Below are positions 1 through 11,800 of a stretch of DNA of 64,000 bases, one piece after another. The translations under genes were made by a program, and so were the position numbers. Source of the stretch: Pholiota molesta (lineage: Eukaryota > Basidiomycota > Agaricomycetes > Agaricales > Strophariaceae). Under the pieces are notes generated by a model that did not search any database, was not told the origin of the DNA, and saw only the letters and a program-made list of their open reading frames with translations. Each line of letters opens with the position of its first letter. Within the stretch, counting starts at the first letter, position 1. Location: assembly GCA_014925825.1 (NCBI GenBank), contig JACGCK010000109.1:62001-126000 (forward strand), given 5' to 3'.

Positions 1-1452
1 ACAAGGCCAGGCTCAAGCGGCTCGTTGTCGCGCAATAACTCAATTGCGAGCGCTGCCAGCGCCCCGTCGACTGGTGGTGGCGGCATTATTGTCAGGGCAG
101 CGGCAAGAAGACGACGGCACTCGGTCACGGCGTGGGTGGCTCTGGAGGTGTGGCACGCCGGGCGTCGTTGAGTGGTGCGTCCCCAGGGAAAGCGGAGGCG
201 CCATCACGGTCCGCGGCGTCTGTCATCCAGCCGCTGCGCCTGCGCTGAATCTGATGAGCATTATCGAAGACGTGGCGCGCACGAATCGGGAAGGGTGGGC
301 AACGCCTGAGGCGACGAAGAGGAAGGGCGCGGCCGGCCAGCCGCAGAAGCGGGCGGGATGATCGAGGTGGTCAAGGCGCCCCCGCTGATGGAGAGGGCGA
401 GGCTGGAGCGCTGGATGCGGATGCGATGAGGAATTGGGCTGCTGGGTCGTCGACGGTGTCGCTGCCGGCGATGACGACGCCTTCTGGGCTGCAACTTCGC
501 GGATGGGCATGTTTGAGATCAAGGCCCCTGGATCGGTGTTTGAGCAGCGGCAGGCGGATGTTGGAAGGCAGTCTATGCAAGTGCAGCAGCCGTCGAGTTC
601 AGCTGCTGGCCAGAGTATCAGGGCCGAGTCGCCGGCACGCGCAGGTGCAGCTACGAATGGCTATCATCAACCTGCGAAAGGTCCGCTGCGAAGTGCACTG
701 AGGAACTCCAGTCGATCGCCCTCGCCTGCCGCTCGCCCTCCTGCGCGGACCACTTAGGGCCATCGTCGCTACAACACGGAGACCTGTCGGCGCCGCCACC
801 GCCAGTTGCTGGAGACCTTCCTTGGGGCTCAGACGGGACTCTCCACCAGCCTCGCAAGGCTGACAAGGGTAAGGCAACTGTGCGTCCAACCCATGAAAGT
901 GAGACAGACCAATCGGGCGATGAGTCCAACGAAGTATTTTATTCGGATTTGGAGGAAGTAGAGACGGCCTCTAAAACTGCTACTCCTGCTCCTCAAGTAC
1001 CAACGGAAAGCAGTGCACCTGCACCCGTAGCGTTGGGTGGTATGAACGGACACGCGATAGGGCATACAAAAACCTTCTCCGAAGTCTCTCAATCGTCAAC
1101 ATCGACGTTCATCCCTGGGTCGTCATCCTCTGCCCAACCACGAGTGCCGCCGCTTGCCAGCGAGCAGCAGCAGACCCCGAGAAGGAGGAAGAGCGTCCGC
1201 GTGTCTCTGCAGCCCACGTTCTCGCCGTCGCCGCCAGCAATCGAGTACGATGACGACGAGGAACAGAGGCTGCACGCGCCGTGGGCGTGGAAGTACGAGA
1301 GCAGCGTGGCGCCGCCAGCACCGCAGCCGCTGGCGGCGCCCGTCCCGCTCCGCGCGCCGGTGAAGACTGTGGCGTCCCAGGAGGCGGCGCCTGATATGTG
1401 GGCGGATTCTTCTGATGAGGATGAGCAGTATGCGAGGGCTAAAGGCTGCTAA
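1..1452 (+). CDS. Ser/Pro-rich conserved basidiomycete protein, 5'-partial, frame broken
   Basis: This is the 3' part of a gene that enters from the left edge. No enzyme domain is seen. The protein is low in complexity, rich in Ser, Pro and Ala, with short conserved-looking blocks: MSIIEDVARTNREG (about 254-295), MIEVVKAPP (from 357), MFEIKAP (about 507), SALRNSSRSPSP (about 690-725), an acidic block ESNEVFYSDLEE (about 925-960) and KSVRVSLQPTFSP (about 1190). These blocks lie in different frames, so at least five single-base breaks are needed to join them (near 95, 230, 355, 750 and 1442). At the end the open frame stops at 1452, but a shift just before would continue as RLLTRAARKERDAKAL, which looks like a natural basic C-terminus. 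I do not know its function. It is either a decayed gene or a gene read through poor sequence. Confidence 0.5.
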
Positions 1453-2004
1453 CGCGGGCGGCGAGGAAGGAGAGGGATGCGAAGGCTTTGCGGCTAATAG
1501 TGTGCATTAGGTTGGTTTTCCGGTTTCTTTCTGTATTATTGTATTTTCGCTATTGGTATATTACTATTTTTTTTTCGTGTTCGGGTTGCTTCATCTTTGA
1601 TTTTAGAGGAACTTTTACTGCTGACATGCTCACTAAGTACATCATTGGTACATCATATATATTTATGCGCAGTGGTAAATACTAATTCTTCTTAATTCAC
1701 CACACTCCTTCTCCTTCATCTTGGGCTTTAACTTATTTCTTTACTACATTTCAATATTTATGTGCAAGATGTAGAATCCCATGAATTGCCTTCGCCCGCT
1801 GTGGCGCTTGTATTACATAAGCCGTGTTGAGATTTCAAGCTCAGTGGCATGCAGAGCTCTCTTTGCACACCCCTTCACTGCTCTACCTGCGATCTTCTGG
1901 GTTCATATTGACTGCTGTTCGAACGGTGAAGCATCATAGCACCTTAACTCCAGTGTTTCAAGAGATATCGACCATCCTCTCACTTTTGCGCACACTCCAC
2001 AACA
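1453..2004. other. Intergenic, SUMO promoter side
   Basis: AT-rich spacer with T-runs (about 1545-1580) behind the previous gene, then C/T-rich sequence ahead of the SUMO start. No gene seen. Confidence 0.5.
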
Positions 2005-2643
2005 ATGTCTGACGAAGAACAACATCAAGAAGTCCATGAGCCCAAGCAAGAAGACGCAAACGCGACTATCAACATCAAGGTAGGTTACCTACACGACATC
2101 CTGCCTTTAGGCGCTCTTTTTCTAGCTCGCTATCGCGGATGTTCAGATCTGATCGCTTTGACGCTTAGGTCGTGAGTTCGGGTGGAGAAGAGGTTTTCTT
2201 CAAGATCAAGCGAAGCACCAAGCTTAGCAAGCTTCAGGGAGCGTATGCCAGCAAAGTGGGCAAAGATGTTTCGAGCATTCGGTAAGTTCTTGTCCTGCTT
2301 GCATCGCTCTTTCTTCTCGTCTGCGCTTAGCGCCAGGATGTGATCAAATTACGGCCATTATCGACGTATCTCAGACAGTGAAAAGATATCATCGTGTGCT
2401 CATTGTTTTTCTGCATTTCTTATAGATTTTTGTACGATGGTGCCCGGATACAAGACGATGATACACCAGCATCGCTTGATATGGAAGACAACGGTGCGTA
2501 TAACTTGTTCATGTCCATGCAATGTTCCTGAACTCATGAACTCTAGATACGATCGATGTCATGGTTGAGCGTACGTACATTGAGTCATCTTTCACACACG
2601 CACAGTTTTGCTCAAGTTCTTTTCAGAGGTCGGAGGATGTTAA
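2005..2643 (+). CDS. SMT3: SUMO (small ubiquitin-like modifier)
   Basis: Five exons (2005-2079, 2169-2281, 2426-2493, 2547-2570, 2627-2643) sum to 297 nt and encode 98 residues in one frame. The N-terminal tail is short and acidic (about 20 residues), as in SUMO. The beta-grasp fold follows, with recognisable blocks INIKV, GGEEVFFKIK, FLYDGARI and TPASLDMEDND. The C-terminus is EQVGGC, so the SUMO protease would need to remove only one residue after the di-glycine to expose the conjugating end. The last intron splits the Gln codon just before the di-glycine, leaving a 17-nt last exon. SUMO is attached to lysines by the Ubc9 cascade, mainly in the nucleus. The gene is intact, unlike its two neighbours. 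Confidence 0.95.
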
Positions 2644-3029
2644 TTGTGCACAGAACGCAAAGTTGTAAACCTATATACAAATTTTCTCTCTTCTTCGGTC
2701 GCAGAGAGCGAATCTACACTCTTACTCCTCTTATTGTACTATCCCATCGGTATCTCAACACCGCTGTTTGCCGCTCTGTTGTCTAATTTCCTCTGAAATT
2801 TGTTGTCCTATACTGAATAATCCCGGGAATGGGACTGCCACTCGTCGATTCTGTCTTGGTTTCGCTTTGTTTGGTCTTACTCTCACTTTCTCGTCGATGA
2901 TGTTTCTTATCTGATGTCTTTAAAGCTAAACTGACATTGCACGTGAATGGAAAGGTAGGAAGACAGGTACTGTGTCGCATTCTATTCTATCCGAATTTTA
3001 TTACTGATATTTTACTCTGCAAAGCTAGT
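2644..3029. other. Intergenic
   Basis: SUMO 3' flank. AT-rich, no gene recognised. Confidence 0.4.
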
Positions 3030-3170
3030 CTGAAAGCTCTGGCTTACCCTGGCGCAGGAAAGCAGCTGAACTCTTGAACCGTTCTTTCCGGTCGCACGAA
3101 CTCCCATTTGGACGTTATCTTTCGAAAGCTTCACGGTTGCTGGACTGAGTCATATAGAGAGGCTGTGGAG
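3030..3170 (-). pseudogene. Decayed copy of the M28 peptidase 3' end
   Basis: On the minus strand this segment closely matches the end of the adjacent M28 peptidase gene (about 3829-3965): both contain the order LS-KDN-type beta strand, VRA.GKNGSR and then a Leu-Leu-Ser tail. Only about 140 bp of similarity remains, without catalytic region or start, so it is a relic. It implies an older tandem or partial duplication of the peptidase gene. The space between the relic and the live copy holds the dispersed repeat at about 3511-3770. Confidence 0.7.
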
Positions 3171-3510
3171 TCCAAGGATCTGGGACTCTATTGCATTCAA
3201 GTGTGATATTCAGATTTTCGTCCTTTGAAACTGCGCTAAATTCACTCGCCTCGCCTAGTGGCTACGAAACAAAACGTGAATAAAATTCGAACAATGCGCA
3301 TCGCAAAATTATCGATCATAAGTGGTCTCTTTCAACTTACCCGCCCAAGACTCATTTATAGTGTCCAGGATACATACATACTCTTTCATGAAGTAGGAAC
3401 GACATGTAAACGCGTTCATGGGTCCATATGGCTTCATGCCGCTAGGTATTATAGTCCTCCATGAAATTTGATCGCATCCCAAGACATTCGAAGCAAGTAT
3501 TATTGAATTT
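3171..3510. other. Intergenic
   Basis: Spacer between the peptidase relic and a dispersed repeat. Nothing recognised. Confidence 0.35.
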
Positions 3511-3770
3511 CTACGCGTCAATCGTGACATGGGAACCTAATGTTCGTTTCATTCTTTTCTGACGCGTGTATGAGAAGGAACACCCATCAAGTGGCCAGAA
3601 CATCTTGACGAACCATGTGCTGACGTCGAATCTTGCATAGCATAGCGTTAGCAGTGCTGCGCATGGTATCTTATCGTTCAGAGAATACATTTCGAATTCT
3701 TTGCATTGTCTCCGAAAAACTCGGTGCTGATCATATTCAATAACAGTATTGTAAGTAATCCCTTCCGTCC
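3511..3770 (-). repeat. Dispersed repeat, copy A (inverted relative to 58140-58400)
   Basis: Read on the minus strand, this segment aligns over roughly 200 bp with the plus strand at 58140-58400. Shared anchors are a CAGC.CCGAGTTT start, an AAGAATT(C/T)GAAATGTATTC block, CAAGATTCG(A/G)CGTCAGCAC and finally TACACGCGTCAGAAAAGAAT. No transposase or terminal repeats are visible, so the element type is unknown. The other copy lies between the two tandem F-box genes. Confidence 0.7.
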
Positions 3771-3792
3771 TTGCTTCGTCTGTCAAATCTGA

Positions 3793-5338
3793 TTATTCTT
3801 TTCTTTCAATAATTTTCAATCGACACCGATCCTCAGCTTGGCATCGGGAAAGCAGCGGGGCTCTTGAACCATTCTTCCCCACAGCACGAACTGCCATCTG
3901 GACGTTGTCCTTCGATAACTCGATGGTGACTTTATTCACTAGCCCGACTGGTATCACGCGGTTCCACTGCGAAAGATCAGCCTCTCTCCAGACGACCTCG
4001 TACCCTGCGATCTCATCTTGGTGTGGATCCACAGCCCATGTCAGCGTTGAGTTGTTGGTCAACACGCTCGTGTCCATGACGACGTTCTTGGGTGTGCTGG
4101 GTGCTTGCGCCAACGACCAGATAGCGGCGCCGTTGACTTTTCCGACACGCGCGTTGAACTCGAAATCGCAGAATTCTGCAAGGTCACCAAATTGCACGCC
4201 GTCGACGACGCGGACGTCCTGGTGCTGGTGCGCAAAGTTCTCATGCGGTTCGGTGAACCGGATTGCTGGGAATCCTTGGTCGAGGAATGGTTCGTGGTCG
4301 CCTCCGCGCAAAAACGATCTGGTCGGAAAATGGAGCGCACTGCGGTGCGAGTTGATCAGCTGTAGCTCGTATTGAATGCAATAAATGCCATTACCATTCA
4401 TTTGGGTGACGCCGTTCTGCGAGACTTCAGCGATGAACCGCCCGAGTTGATGGGCTGGTGAGTCGTTCTCTCCTCCTATAGACGCCAGAGCGTTGTTCTG
4501 ACTTGCTGTGTTGGAAGGTGGAAGACCAGATACAAACATCCGAATGCTGAATGGGTCGTTTGTGCCGTCGTCTGCTTTCGATGCCCCCACAATGTCGTTA
4601 TCGAGCATACCTTGGACATCAACCCCTTGTTGTTTGAGAGTAGTCGCCATGAAGTTTGACCCAAACAGCCCCTGCTCTTCGCCTGCGACCACCGCAAACA
4701 TGATCGTGCAGCGGGCTGGTGCGTCGCCATTATCCTAGCCAGTTCCATTGATATCGCAACGCCTGAGCCATCGTCGTCCGCGCCTGGGCATCGTCGATAT
4801 TATTCAATATACTCGTCACACGCGAGTCGTAGTGGCCCGAAACGACGTAGACACGGTTCGGCTCCTTGGATCCCGTCAGCGTCGCCACGATGTTGCTGAC
4901 AAGTGCCGCGTTGGGGAAGTCGCTCGTGGGCTGCTGCATGAAACCCGGGACGGTGACGGTCATGCGCCCGTTTGACGGCTCGGCGAAGGTGCGCATCTGC
5001 GCGGCTATCCAGTCTCTTGCTGCTCCGATTCCGCGGACAGGGTCCGTTTGATTCGACCGGTATGTCGCGTTCCGAATGATACGAGCTTCTCGATGATAGC
5101 TTGAATGCGCTTGGGATCGATTTGGTTCAATATCGATGTAAGTTCATGGTCGGGCTGCTGTGCGACAAGGACATTTCCGGGCCTGGTGGCCAAATACTGA
5201 GAGGCTCCATGAGCGACTGGGCATATGCTGAATGACGGCAAGTCTTCGTCAACACTACAGCTTGAAAGGCGACTTCGACCTTACTCACCTCCAGTCGCTA
5301 AAAAAGCAAGACGCAAACAATCCTTGCGCAACACGCAT
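3793..5338 (-). CDS. Secreted M28-family zinc aminopeptidase, frame broken
   Basis: Likely start is the ATG at 5338, giving a hydrophobic signal-like leader (MRVAQGLFASCFF) followed by a short intron. The peptidase body carries the M28 zinc set in order: SGHYDSR, GADDDGSGVA, GEEQGLFGS, MLDNDIVG and a late TEPHENFAHQHQD. M28 enzymes bind two zinc ions and cut N-terminal residues from peptides outside the cell. The body needs four added bases to read through: near 5058 (ACCGG), 4786 (GGG on plus), 4713 (GGG) and 4310 (AAAAA). An intron near 4330-4385 is also needed. A fifth added base near 3862 would give an AAFPMPS ending with stop at 3833; in the frame as read the stop is at 3793. Family identity is firm; whether the gene is truly dead is not. 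Confidence 0.8.
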
Positions 5339-6781
5339 CGTGAAATCGGAGACAACCAAGTGAGTGGTCTGTCGGTATTCGTACCAATTCGACCTCATTT
5401 ATACTTGAAGCTGGGTGATAAAAATACGCCTCGGAAGGTAGATAATAAATAGCTTCGGTGTGCTCGTTTTACGCTGGCTAAAGGCGGAATATGCATGCGC
5501 CCACATGGTGCATTACGAAGGCTTGGACATCTGATCGCCATAGAAGGCGAGTAAATATGTTACTTGTGAACATAGCACGCAGAGATACGAGGTACAAGAT
5601 GGAACCTGAGAAAAGTTTGTATTTTTGTACTCGATCCCAAATCGCCTTCTTATAAAGGAAGGCCAGTGGAGTAGAGATAATTACATAGATTATTTAAATT
5701 ATCTCCTAGACCACGGTCTCGAAATGATTTGGGTGAACGCCGTTGACGATTTCTCAATCCACTAACGAAATCGATGTTTTAAATTCAGAAATTTCGGAGA
5801 GAGGCAATTCCGTACTCCTCGAAGAACAGCACAAGGCACTACACACGCGAGTGTGTGTATTATGAAATGGTGGCAGACGTGGGTTGTGCGGCTCTACATA
5901 GGCTGCAGATAAGTGATGACCGTTGGGCTTGCGCTCCCGCTACCTCTACTAAATGTATCCTCGCAACTTTGAAGAAGTATGGTAGTATAATCACATTGAT
6001 TGGATGAGATTAGCAAGTAACCGTGTCTTCGAAAAAAATACCGTGGAGCGATTATTACTCCTTTTGCAGAAGATTTTATCGAACTCATGGTAGGTTGCAC
6101 ACGTTGATAAGCCGCAGCAGGCGTTTAAAATCTGGAAAATACAAAGAATAAAATGAGGTAACTCTGAGATTTTATTACACATGGCCGCGATTGACCTCGA
6201 ATGTTGAACATGGAACATTGTCATAAAGCTTCATAATTTCAATTTTAATAAAACCTCCAATATTTCATTAATTAAATTCTGAGCGTCCACTGAGGCAGCC
6301 GTTTTAAAGAATTATTTTATCTGCAAGAAAATCCATAAGAGTGCTTTAATTCAACAGCCCCAGTAGTGGCCCAGTGCCACAGGGGCTCAAGCGCTCATAT
6401 CGGCCCCGGCCCGACCATACGGGGAGTTCCGAACGCATACATGCACGTCGCTGGAAAGTTGCCCCGGCTCCTTAACTTCAATTGCCACAACCTGTATTCA
6501 AGCGCTCATATACTCACAGATCTCGCCCGTCGCACAACACCGCTGAGCGCTGAGCGCTGAATATTCAATCATATAAGTATTGTGTAATTGAACCGCGAAC
6601 ATTTCTCAAGTGAGTCGGTGTCAAATTCTGCCCATACTACTTATGCTCGAATTTGCGTTAAGAATTCGAAGCGGCCCCTACTGGCAGCGCTCTTCAAATA
6701 TTTGTCTAACGCTTCCAGTAAAATTGTAACTTCAAAGGAACACAAATTCGAGTGCCAATGGCTCCCTGGACATCTGAGATA
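5339..6781. other. Intergenic, 1.4 kb
   Basis: AT-rich with no recognised gene. A short palindromic run of GAGCGCT units lies at about 6541-6558, and CAAGCGCTCATAT occurs twice (about 6388 and 6500). Confidence 0.4.
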
Positions 6782-7320
6782 ATGGACTCTTTTCAATCCG
6801 TCAAACCTGACCTAGAGTCAGATTTTACGCCAGCAGCATACAATAAGCTCCTGAACACACTTTTCCCAGTCAACACTCCATATGCTGTCTTCCCTCAGGT
6901 CCATCGCCACGATGGCACCCATATGCAGTCGTCTCGTACAACCTTTACTGTCTATTACAAGCACACCCCCGTCTTCTTGCTTGACCTCTTTCCATATCCT
7001 AATCTTGCTCGGGTCTCTGCGAGGGAAATGGCAGATGATCACCTTCGGATGCATATTCGTGATCTCCTTCCTTGCTGCCATCTATCGACGTTGTATGCCT
7101 GAGCGCCTTCGGGACACGGCTGGCGTTTTACTCCGCATCTCCTGGATCAGCGATTGTCCCTCCGCGGACTTCCTCTACAGAAGAGGCGATGATATTCGAC
7201 GCGCCTCCGGCGGATTGGTGGGACTGTGATGTCTTGGAAGACGACGGTGCGATTCGGTTGAAAGAGGTGGTGAACAAGATAAGGAATCAATGCGAAAATC
7301 ATGACAGATGGTATGTGTGA
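6782..7320 (+). CDS. Agaricomycete protein of unknown function, one frame break
   Basis: Starts MDSFQSVKPDLESDF and contains FPVNTPYAVFPQ, then VSAREMADDHLRMHIRDL, FGTRLAFYSA and WWDCDVLEDDG before the stop at 7320. These blocks, in this order, recall a lineage-expanded Agaricomycete family in which the middle reads close to LELK followed by S.RE.AD.QIR, reminiscent of PD-(D/E)XK-type folds. Here the ELK position reads DLF, so nuclease activity would be doubtful. The frame changes near 7099: about 106 residues run to a stop at 7102, and the continuation from FGTRLAF onward is in another frame. One missing base there (tatgcc-tgagc) rejoins them as SAFGTRLAFY. About 179 residues when joined, no intron. 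The family link is from memory of related sequences and is tentative. Confidence 0.5.
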
Positions 7321-7659
7321 TTCATATCTACCGTCAAAACATCTGCACTCATCGTCGAATTTCTTGATTCACCTCCAAGATTCTATGAAAGTTGAAATTG
7401 AAATTTGAAGCGACTGGATTGAATACTGACCTCATGAGACCATGATCTGCCTCGATAGCTACAGTCATTTAGAATCTAGATTGTATTACACATGGTCAGA
7501 CAGTCAGTTCATTAATATGTTATATTCCAACACGAGCTGATCCTTGATTCCTATATGCAGCTGCACGTAATTGAACTCCTGATAATCGTTTAGTTGAACT
7601 TTTACGTCTATGAACGTTCAAAATGTCGGCACATCAGCGTATTGGTGCTGAGTTTCAGT
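7321..7659. other. Intergenic
   Basis: No gene recognised. Contains the promoter side of the next gene. Confidence 0.4.
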
Positions 7660-7666
7660 TATAAAA
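7660..7666 (+). promoter_or_regulatory. TATA box ahead of the first GNAT gene
   Basis: Sequence TATAAAA lies 52 bp before the predicted ATG at 7718. Confidence 0.5.
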
Positions 7667-7717
7667 GGAGACTGCTTGTCGACCTGCATTCAACATCTGA
7701 CTCCCATCACATCTGCA

Positions 7718-8667
7718 ATGCTTTCTGCTCCTAACCCGTTACGCCTCAACTCCAGGGCATTCATCCAGTTTCTTCATCGGCGTCTTCTTTTCACTATTTC
7801 GCCATAGCTGGCGAAGATGTTACCGATGATCTCCTTCAGAAGTGTGCAGAGCTTTTCAGCGCCCATTATGGCGTCTACGGCGACAAGGCAGCAACTGCCT
7901 CGCCGCCTCGCCTTCCTGGTATATCACATACCTTATCGATATGAAGAGTTTTGCACCTATATTACTCCTAGGGAAACGCGTCAAGATGCCTGCCTCGTGG
8001 CTTCGAAAGGAATGTCTTTCAGCTCCTGAGAGTACCGTTCTGGTAACCTGCTTCAAGCGTGACGTGCTCGTCGGACACGCTTTTGCCACTGTCTGGAATT
8101 TCGATGGAGGTGTGTTCCTTCATTGATGGAGTAGTGACCTTCGCGATGCTAATTTCTACATAGGCGTTGCTGGGTGGATAACTCAGCTGGTGGTTGATGG
8201 TGCTTTTCGAAGGCGTTACATTGCTACTCACCTTCTACAAACTCTCAAATCTCATCCGCTGTTTCGCAATATAAACGCGATAGGTTTAGCGTCGTCCCAT
8301 CCTGCCTCGGTCAATGCTCTCGCCAAGTTCAGCAGTAAGCCTATCCTTTATGTCCCAGGGAGGTGATAGCTAATGGAATTGAACGCAAGATGTAAGAATG
8401 GACAGGGTCGACACTAGCTTCATCTCAAAAAATGCGAAAAACATTTTGGCCACGACCCCAGTCAATTACCTCAAGGCTGAACTTCACGGTTCGCTTTTTG
8501 AGGAGAATTGCAATACCGGAGCAGTTATCTGTGTGGACACAAGGTTTTATGTCGATCATCGCGTGCCCCTGGAAGTGCTGGATAGTTATAAAAAGGATGG
8601 ACGCTGGCCTCTGGGGGAGTTGCTTGAAGGGCATGAATTTTTGATCATTGTACCAGTTGAGCTCTGA
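7718..8667 (+). CDS. GNAT-family N-acetyltransferase, frame broken near the 5' end
   Basis: The 5' part reads MLSAPNPLRL, then AGEDVTDDLLQKCAELFS in a second frame, then a third frame with GKRVKMPASWLRKECL and VGHAFATVWNFDGG. The 3' part is clean and uses two introns (about 8110-8163 and 8335-8395), giving WITQLVVDGAFRRRYIAT, which is the acetyl-CoA-binding motif A type block of GNAT enzymes (compare R-x-x-x-I/G-A/T), then GLASSHPASVNALAKF and a C-terminal region ending EGHEFLIIVPVEL. Agaricomycetes have families with this layout; the acceptor substrate is unknown. Missing single bases near 7770 (TTT) and about 7930 would restore one frame. A TATA box lies 52 bp upstream. Confidence 0.65.
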
Positions 8668-8878
8668 TGTGTGGGCTCGCTGCGTAGATATCAGCTCCGC
8701 GTATGATGATTAATAATAATAACAAGACTTCTGAGTTGGCTTGAACAAGAATATTGAGGAAAGCAAGAGGATGGGTCCAAAGGATGCGTGAGCCGTCCGA
8801 GTCAATGCCTGCACTGTCGGAGTTTGAAGCTTTAAGTATCAAGAATCTTCATCGTCGCTTTCACTTGCACGTCGCCCA

Positions 8879-11800
8879 ATGGGCTCTTCACGTCTGAGTC
8901 TTCTTGTCTGGGTCTTTCTTGTCCACTTGGTGGGAATTTATCTCTTCACGAGAGGATTCTTGTTAACGCGACTATCTCTACCTAATTCACCACCTGCTCG
9001 GATTCAGGCTGTGGCGTACCCGCAACTCACAAACGCGCCATTCTTCTCATAATCGATGCTTTGCGGTTTGACTTCATCACCCCTAATCCTCCGATACCTC
9101 CTTCACCCATTTATCATGGGGTAATGACTCTTCCCCGGGAGCTAACGCAGCAAAATCCAGAAATTCGTTTATCTTCAATGCCTACTCGGATCCGCCAACC
9201 ACCACCCTGCAACGTATAAAAGGAATCACTACTGGCTCTCTGCCAACCTTTATTGATATTGGCAATAATTTTGGAGGCTCGTCTATCGCCGAGGATTCCC
9301 TGTTGAAGCAGCTGAAGATGGCAGGAAAGAAGGTAAGCTCTTTTCTATCCTATCCTCTAGTACTTATGACGAATTTGAAGCAAGTTAGCATTCATGGGCG
9401 ATGATACATGGATGTCCGTCTTCCCTGATACGTTTGAACGCAACATGACCCATCCATACGATTCATTTAACGTTGAAGACCTTCACACCGTCGACGAAGG
9501 CGTCATCACGCATCTTTTCCCTCTTCTGGAGGATGCTTCCAAGCATTCGACTTCCTCATCGGCCACTTTTAGGCGTCGACCATGTCGGTCATCGACTTGG
9601 ACCAGACCATCCTAGCATGAAGGCAAAATTGCAGCAGATGGACGATGTACTTCGTCGAGTTGTTGACAAGATGGACAAGGATACGCTTCTCGTTGTTTTA
9701 GGGGACCACGGAATGGACCGTTCGGGTGACCACGGAGGAGATGGCGTACTAGAAACGTCTTCGGCCATGTGGATCTATAGCAAAGGTCCGGCGTTGACAG
9801 AAATGAAGCCTTCAGTTCCCGACGGTATCCTTCAATACAAAACTTTTCCTGGCGCCGAAATTCGTCATCGAGCCATCCAACAAATCGATATCCTCCCTAC
9901 CGTTTCCCTACTTCTTGGACTACCGATCCCGTTCAACAATCTTGGAACCGTCATTCCGGAGCTATTTTGGCGAGACTCAACAGGAAGAATGCTCGAAAAA
10001 GGGCTCGAAATCAATGCTGCGCAGATTATGGCGTATTTGGATACGTATCGTGCCAGTCCATCTGGGGGCGAGTTGGACGAAGCTTGGAAAGGCGTGCGGG
10101 CGGCATGGGCTGCCACCTTGGCGTCTGGGTTGACGGGAGATGCAAAATTGGTCACCCTCACAAACTTCAATCGCGTCGCTCTTGCGGCGTGCCGCGCTAT
10201 GTGGGCCCAGTTCAATCCTCTGCTCATGGGCCTCGGACTTTCGCTCTTGAGTATGAGTCTCTGCGCCGCGTGGTCCGTGTATTCGGCCTCTCTGGGATCG
10301 AAGGCGACTGGAATAGCTGGCTTATTCGCCGTCTATCGACAGCTACCAAGTCTGCTGCGGGTGGATCATTGGCGGGTGTATTGGCATATTTTGTCATCGC
10401 GAGCTACATTGCAGGCGTCAATGCTATTGATTGCGCCTATTTGGAGGTTTTTTGGCTGGATCCATGGCACTTATTATTTCCACTCCTCCGAACATCACAA
10501 AGGAATCGCTCAAATCGACCCCAGTCATCTTGATACTTCATTCAATCGCCTTCTTATCAAACTCCTTCACATTTTGGGAAGACAGAATCGTTCCTTTCCT
10601 TCTCATCTCTTCCATCATCCCCTACGTTCTTGTCGGATTCACGGCCCCAAACAGACGCCTTCGATATCGGATATTAGGATTTTCCCTGCTTTTCGCCGTC
10701 TGTGTTCGCCTCATATCCATTAGCACGGTCTGTAGGGAAGAACAGCAACCGTATTGTCACGTCACTTTCTTCGCATCGTCGTCGTTGCCGTCGCCGCCTC
10801 AAGTTGCTTTGTATTTCGCACTTCCGGTCGCGGCAGGACTTCCCTATGTCATCAAACGCTATCTGAAAATCACCCGATCAGACAATGGCATTGCGATATA
10901 TTTTCTGCCGCTCATTCTTGCGCCATCTCTTTGCGCTGGATCGCTATATTGGATCATGGAGTGGGCGGATTCCGCTTCTGTTTTCGGCGCTGAATGGGCA
11001 GGTGCTTTACGATTGGGAAGAACGCTGTTGGCCCGAATCTCGTTTGGATTAATTATCCTAGGAGGCGGGACATTGTGGTGGTCGGTCCCTGTATGCCTCA
11101 ATATCGAAGTCACTCAGCAGGGCGAAAAGCGTCAAGTTCAAGTTCTAGGATTTGCCAACGCATTTGGCGCGCCGTATTTCATTTTCTGGACTATATCCCT
11201 CTGTCTCGTCTACATTTCCTCCCAAATCACCGGACAGCTGGTGCTGGCCCTCGCCGTGATGGCGCTGCTCTCCTTCTTGGAGGTATTGGACAGCGTTCGC
11301 GATGTCAAAGGTATTGAGGCGGCCTTTGCGACTGCAGCACCTTCCGCTGTCCTCGATCCAGCGGCGGCGTCCGACTTATCGCCGCCCATTCGGTTTGTCG
11401 ATATCATCCCCATCGCCCTCCTTGGCCTCCATGTCTTCTACGGCACGGGCCACCAGTCGACGATATCCTCCATACAATGGAAATCCGCGTTCATGCTAAC
11501 GCCCGCCGTTTCATACCCCTTCTCGGTGGTCACTGTCTTCCTCAACTCCATAGGTCCCATATTCCTGTTAGCGCTGGCCGCACCACTGGTCGCGCTCTGG
11601 AATCGCGCGCCGCAGCCTGCCAATAAGGCGGGCGCGGACGAGCAGGTCAAGCGGGAGAGCACGCTGGCGGGTCTCGGGGTGATGATTTATTACTCGGCGC
11701 TGCTGCTGGGACGGCGGTGAGCGCTGCTATTCTGAGGCGGCATTTGATGGTGTGGAAGGTGTTTGCGCCGCGGTTTATGGCTGCTGTGCTCGAGCTTTGG

